A stretch of 43,516 nucleotides of DNA from Bacteroidales bacterium (GTDB lineage: Bacteria > Bacteroidota > Bacteroidia > Bacteroidales > FEN-979): assembly GCA_025355465.1 (NCBI GenBank), contig JANXZO010000073.1, forward strand, positions 1-43,516. Reading direction: 5' to 3'. Positions 37,401 to 43,400 of the stretch are shown here, piece after piece. Position numbers and translations under genes: made by a program. Under the pieces are notes generated by a model that saw only the letters and a program-made list of their open reading frames with translations, searched no databases and was not told where the DNA came from. Every line of letters begins with the position of its first letter. Within the stretch, counting starts at the first letter, position 1.

Positions 37401-40400
37401 CAACCAGTAACCCTCCCTGCGTAACACCGGCCACCGATCAGATGGTGATTCAGATAACCCCGTTGCCCGTCGTATATCCCGGACCGGCTGCAAGTATATG
37501 CGGCGGATCATTCACCGTGAGCGGAGCCACTGCAACCAGCTTCGCATCGATTTACTGGACTACTTCAGGAACCGGATCGTTTACCAATGCCACCACACTC
37601 AATCCGACCTATACACCGAGTGTCGCCGATAATACAGCCGGTAGTGTGACCCTCACACTCCATGCGGTTTCTCAGGTTCCCTGTCCCGGTGAAGTAACAT
37701 CCGGCATGGTTCTGACCCTGCTGCCTGCGGCTACCGTCCAGGCCGGGGGAGATGCAACAATCTGTTCGGGGGATAACTATGTCCTGTCAGGATCCCTGGC
37801 TACAAACTATTCGGCACTTCAGTGGAGCTCCAGCGGAAGTGGCGCTTTCTCAAGTTCAACCATTTTGCATCCAACCTATTTCCCAAGTGCTGGTGATCGT
37901 TCAAACGGCAATGTAATTCTTACACTCTCTGCAACGGGGATTCTTCCCTGCAATAATGTTGTGGCAGATGCCATGGTACTTACCATAGCCCCGATCTCAT
38001 CGGCCAATGCCGGTGGTGATGCCAATATCTGTCAGGGTTCTGTATTCCAGATCACAGGCGCCAGTGCAACACATTATAGCATTCTGCAATGGTCTACAAA
38101 CGGTACTGGTTCGTTTATTAATCCCAATACCCTCACGCCGACCTATACGCCAAGTGCCGCAGATATCACTGCAGGAACGGTCACGCTTACCCTGAGTGCT
38201 ACCGGTATTGTGCCCTGCACCAATGTTGCGAGCGATGCCATGATCCTGACGATCACGCATCCCGCTTCGGCCAATGCCGGCCCCGACGAAGCGGTATGCG
38301 CAGGAACTCCCTTCGCAGTGCCACTGGCCAGTGCCAGCAACTATACAACCCTTTACTGGTCTACATCCGGTACGGGCACTTTCATGAATGGCACCACGCT
38401 CTCCCCGACATACCTGCCGAGTCCGGCGGATATTATTGCCGGAAGCGTGGTACTTACACTGCACGCAGGTTCCAACCTGCCATGTACCGGAGAAGTTACA
38501 GATGGGCTCATTCTTACCCTTCTTCCTGCTGCCCTTGCCAACGCAGGCGGTGATGCCTCCATCTGTACCGGTACCAATTATATCTTGTCGGGAGCCACTG
38601 CCGGTAATTATTCTTCGGTGAGCTGGTCAACAAGCGGAAGCGGTACTTTTTCAAACAGCACAATACCGAATCCGACATATTTCCCAAGCTTCAGCGACAT
38701 TACCGCCGGTACGGTTACCCTGACCCTTAACGTTACCGGTATTGCTCCGTGCGGAAGCATTGTTTCTGATGCAATGATCCTTACAATCACGCCGGTGGCC
38801 ACGGCAAATGCCGGTCCCGATGCAACCGCTTGCAGCCCGACCTTTACCATCACCGGCGCCTCCGCCAGCCATTATAACCTCCTGTCGTGGACAACCTCAG
38901 GCACCGGATCGTTTACGAACGGAAATACACTTTCCCCGGTCTATACGCCAAGTGCAGCCGATCTTCTGGCCGGAAGCGTAGTGCTGTGGCTGAATGTCAC
39001 CAACATTTCTCCCTGCAGCGGAACCGTTTCCGACAACATGGTATTGACGCTGCCAGCTTTACCCACAGCAAACGCCGGGATGAATGCCGGTATTTGCGAA
39101 GGGCAGAATTACCAGATAACCGGTGCAAGCGCCACCAACTATGCCACTTTTGCATGGTCAACATCCGGATCGGGAACCTTTGCCAACGCCAATACATTCT
39201 TTCCAACTTACTCCCCAAGCGTTGCCGACATTAACGCAGGTTCAGTAACCATTACGCTTGTCGCCAACGGAGTGGCTCCGTGTAACAACATCGCCACCGA
39301 TGCCATGGTCCTGACCATCCAAAAACTGTCTGTCTGCAATGCAGGTCCGCCAGCAACAATCTGTGCCGGATCCAACTATACTGTAACCGGCGCCGCTGCT
39401 TCAAATTATTCGGCATTGCTCTGGCAGACCAGCGGAACAGGTACTTTCCAGAGTTTTACCACGCTTAATACTACCTATATCCCCAGTGCCGGAGATATTG
39501 CACTCGGATCGGTCAACCTTACGCTGACTGCCTTCAACACTGCCCCATGTACCGGTAATTCAAGCGATGTAATGGTGCTTACCATAATCCAGAGCCCCGT
39601 CGTTAACGCAGGTCCCGATGATGCCATTTGTTATCCCGCGCCATATACAGTCACAGGTTCCTCTGCAAGTAACTACCAGTCGATTTTATGGTCCTCAACA
39701 GGAACGGGAACGCTCATTAATCCGACATCGTTGCATCCTACCTACTTCCCGAGTGCTACCGACCTGGTATCAGGAAGCGTTGTGATGACGCTCTCCGGTC
39801 AAGGAATACCACCTTGCAGCGGTCCTGTTACCGATATCATGATCCTGAGTGTGCAAAGCGCCCCCGGAGCGGCAGGTGCCATCACGGGAGCTGCCACGGT
39901 ATGCCAGGGCCAGAATGGAGTCAGCTACACGATTGCCCCTGTATCGCAGGCATCGTCCTATGTGTGGTCAGTGCCATTTGGTGCTACCATCGTGGCAGGG
40001 AACAATACGAACGCCATTACGGTAAACTTTGGAGCAACTGCTGTTTCCGGCAATATTACAGTGTATCCGACCAACGCTTGCGGTGCCGGAACCATATCTC
40101 CCGCCTTCGCTGTTACTGTGAACAATATGCCCGCAACACCAGGTTTGATCACAGGGATTCAGTCGGTTTGCCGGGGAACTAACGGTGTTACTTATTCAAT
40201 TGCTGCTTTAACCGGCGTTACAGGTTATTCCTGGACTGTACCGGCCGGTGCCACAATCACCGCCGGATTGAATACCACCACAATTACCGTAAACTATGGA
40301 CTCGCTGCAGTTTCAGGTAACGTAACGGTTTTTGCCATAAATAACTGCGGAAATGGTCTCCCGTCAACGCTGGCGATTACAGTAAATCCATTGCCTCCCA

Positions 40401-43400
40401 CACCTACTGTTACAGCCAACGGCCCGGTCGCTTTTTGCGAAGGTGGTTCTGTTACGCTTGATGCTTCACCAGCCACCGGATACACCTACCTGTGGTCGCC
40501 AGGCGGACAGATCACCCACAGCATTACAGTTACCGCATCCGGTGTTTACAGTGTTGTGATCACCAATGGATTCGGATGTGTAAGTTCGGTTTCGAACCTG
40601 GTTACTGTTACTGTTTATCCGAAAATTACACCCGTCATCACCGCGGGTGGACCCACAACATTCTGTCTTGGTGGCAATGTGGTTTTATCGGCGCCAAGCG
40701 GAATCGGTTACACCTATTCCTGGTCGAACGGAGCCACAACACAGAATATCACTGTTGCTGCCGCCGGAAGCTATTCGGTAGTTATTACCGATTCCCACGG
40801 ATGTGTGAGTTATCCATCCAATGCCATTACGGTTACCATTAATCCGTTACCTCCGACACCTTTGGTGACGGCAAGCGGACCCACCAATTTCTGTACCGGT
40901 GGGAGTGTTGTATTGTCCACCCCGGTAGTTGCCGGCTACTCCTACCTCTGGTCAACCGGGGAAACCACTTCGTCCATCACTGTAACGACAGCCGGTTCAT
41001 ATAGCGTCGTCTTAACTGATGCGCTGGGATGTTCAAGTCTGCAGTCGAATGTTGTCACCGTTACTTTAAATCCGCTACCTCCGACTCCCGCAATCACGCC
41101 TCCGGGTCCGTTGAGTTTCTGTCAGGGGGGGAGTGCCAGTCTAACCTCCAGCGCTGCACCCGCAGGCGGATCGTATCTTTGGTCAACCGGAGCCCTGACA
41201 CAAACCATTGCTGTAACAACCTCGGGGAATTACACGGTAATAGTTGTTGACGCAATAGGTTGTCAGAGTCTGCCTTCTTCTCCTGTGGTTGTTACTGTTC
41301 AACCTCTCGCCACAGTAAATGCCGGCCCCGATGCTACGGCATGTGCCGAAACATTTACCGTTACAGGAGCATCCGCCACGGCTTATTCATCGGTCTCGTG
41401 GACCTCTTCAGGAACAGGTACTTTCATCAATGGTAATACACTATCACCAACCTATACGCCGAGCATTGCAGATCTGAACCTGGGAAGCGTTACACTGGTA
41501 CTCACAGCGGCCAACATTGCCCCCTGTACAGGTGTCTTATCCGATCAGATGATCCTCACGCTGCCTCACCTCCTTAGCGCCTCTGCGGGATCTGATGCCA
41601 GTGTTTGCCAGGATATTCCGTACCTGGTTACAGGAGCCACCGCCACGAACTATACCTCGTTGTTATGGACAAGCTCAGGCACCGGGACCTTTACCAATGC
41701 AACCACAATTAATCCCACATATTCTCCAAGTGCCGCTGATATAGCAATTGGATCCGTGACGTTGACGCTTACAGCCAACGGCCAGCCCCCCTGCAACTCT
41801 ACGATTGCCGATGGAATGGTGCTTACCATTATCAAAAACTCCGTATGTAATGCTGGTCCTGATGCAACCATTTGCTCCGGTACAAATTATATGGTTTCCG
41901 GAGCCACGGCTTCGAATTTTGCAAGTATCCTCTGGACCACTTCTGGTACCGGGACCTTCATGAACGGAAATACCATTCATCCGACTTATATCCCCAGTGC
42001 CGCAGACCTTATTGCCGGCTCAGTGAACCTTTTGATCATTGCCTATAACATAGCGCCTTGTGTCGGAAACAGCAACGATATGATGCTGCTGACTTTCACA
42101 CCGAACGTTGCGGTGAATGCCGGACCTGATAATTCCATCTGCTATCCTGCCTCCTACACCCTGGCAGGAGCCTCGGCAAGTAACTATCAGTCACTGATAT
42201 GGACAACTTCCGGAACAGGAACGTTTGCCAATAACGGAACTCCCAACCCAACCTACACGCCAAGCATAACCGACCTGAGTGCCGGAAGTGTGGTCCTTAC
42301 CATCACCGGTACGGGCACTCCCCCTTGTAATGTACCGGCAACCGATATGATGATCCTTGGAATTGACGGAGCACCCGGAAATGCGGGAACCATTACTGGA
42401 ACCCCTGCAGTTTGCCAGGGCCAGACAGGCATCGTGTATTCAGTTCCGACAATTGCGAACGCAACGGGTTACACCTGGAGTGTACCGGCCGGTGCAACCA
42501 TTGTTTCAGGAAGCAATACAAATGCCATCACGGTTAACTATGGTCTCACGGCAGTTTCAGGTAATATTACTGTCTATGGAACGAATTCATGCGGATCCGG
42601 TGGGATTTCTTCACCCTACGCTGTCACGGTTACTGCAAATCCCATCGCAGCCGGCAGTATCTCGGGCACCGCTGTTGTTTGTCAGGGCCAGACTGGGGTT
42701 AGCTACACTGTACCAGTGATAGCCAATGCAACAACCTATTTATGGACCTTGCCCGCCGGTGCAACAATTGCCTCCGGAGCAAATACGAACAACATCACGG
42801 TTAATTTTTCAGCATCAGCGGTCACCGGCGACATTACAGTTCAGGGCATCAATTCATGCGGATCCGGTGCATTATCACCACCCTTCACCGTAACTGTGAA
42901 TCCGTTGCCCTCGGCGGCCGGCCCAATAACCGGATCACCGGTGGTTTGCCAGGGTCAGACCGGGGTGAATTACTCCGTTCCCACCATTGCCGGGGCTACA
43001 GGCTACACCTGGACTTTGCCGACAGGAGCCAGCATAACAGCCGGTATGAACACCAATGCGATCACGGTTAGTTTTACCGCATCAGCCGTATCCGGAACGC
43101 TGACTGTAATGGGTACCAATGCCTGTGGAAACGGAACGGTTTCAGCACCTTTCGCAGTTACTGTTAACCTGCTTCCCGCAGCTGCCGGAACCATCTCCGG
43201 TACGCCCGTCGTTTGTACTTCGCAAACAAATGTCGCCTATTCTGTGCCAGCAATCATCGACGCAACCGGATACAACTGGACGCTTCCCGCCGGAGCAAGT
43301 ATCTCGGCAGGGGCCAACACGAATTCTATCCTGGTTGATTTTTCACCTGCAGCTTCTTCAGGGTTCATCACTGTGCAGGGAACAAACGCCTGCGGATCGG

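Noticed and set aside
27166-43194. Many open frames of 60-155 codons on both strands within the giant gene, for example 27194-27655 on the minus strand.
   Set aside because: They are periodic shadows of the 267-base coding repeat: they recur at the same place in each copy, have biased low-complexity composition and no plausible starts.
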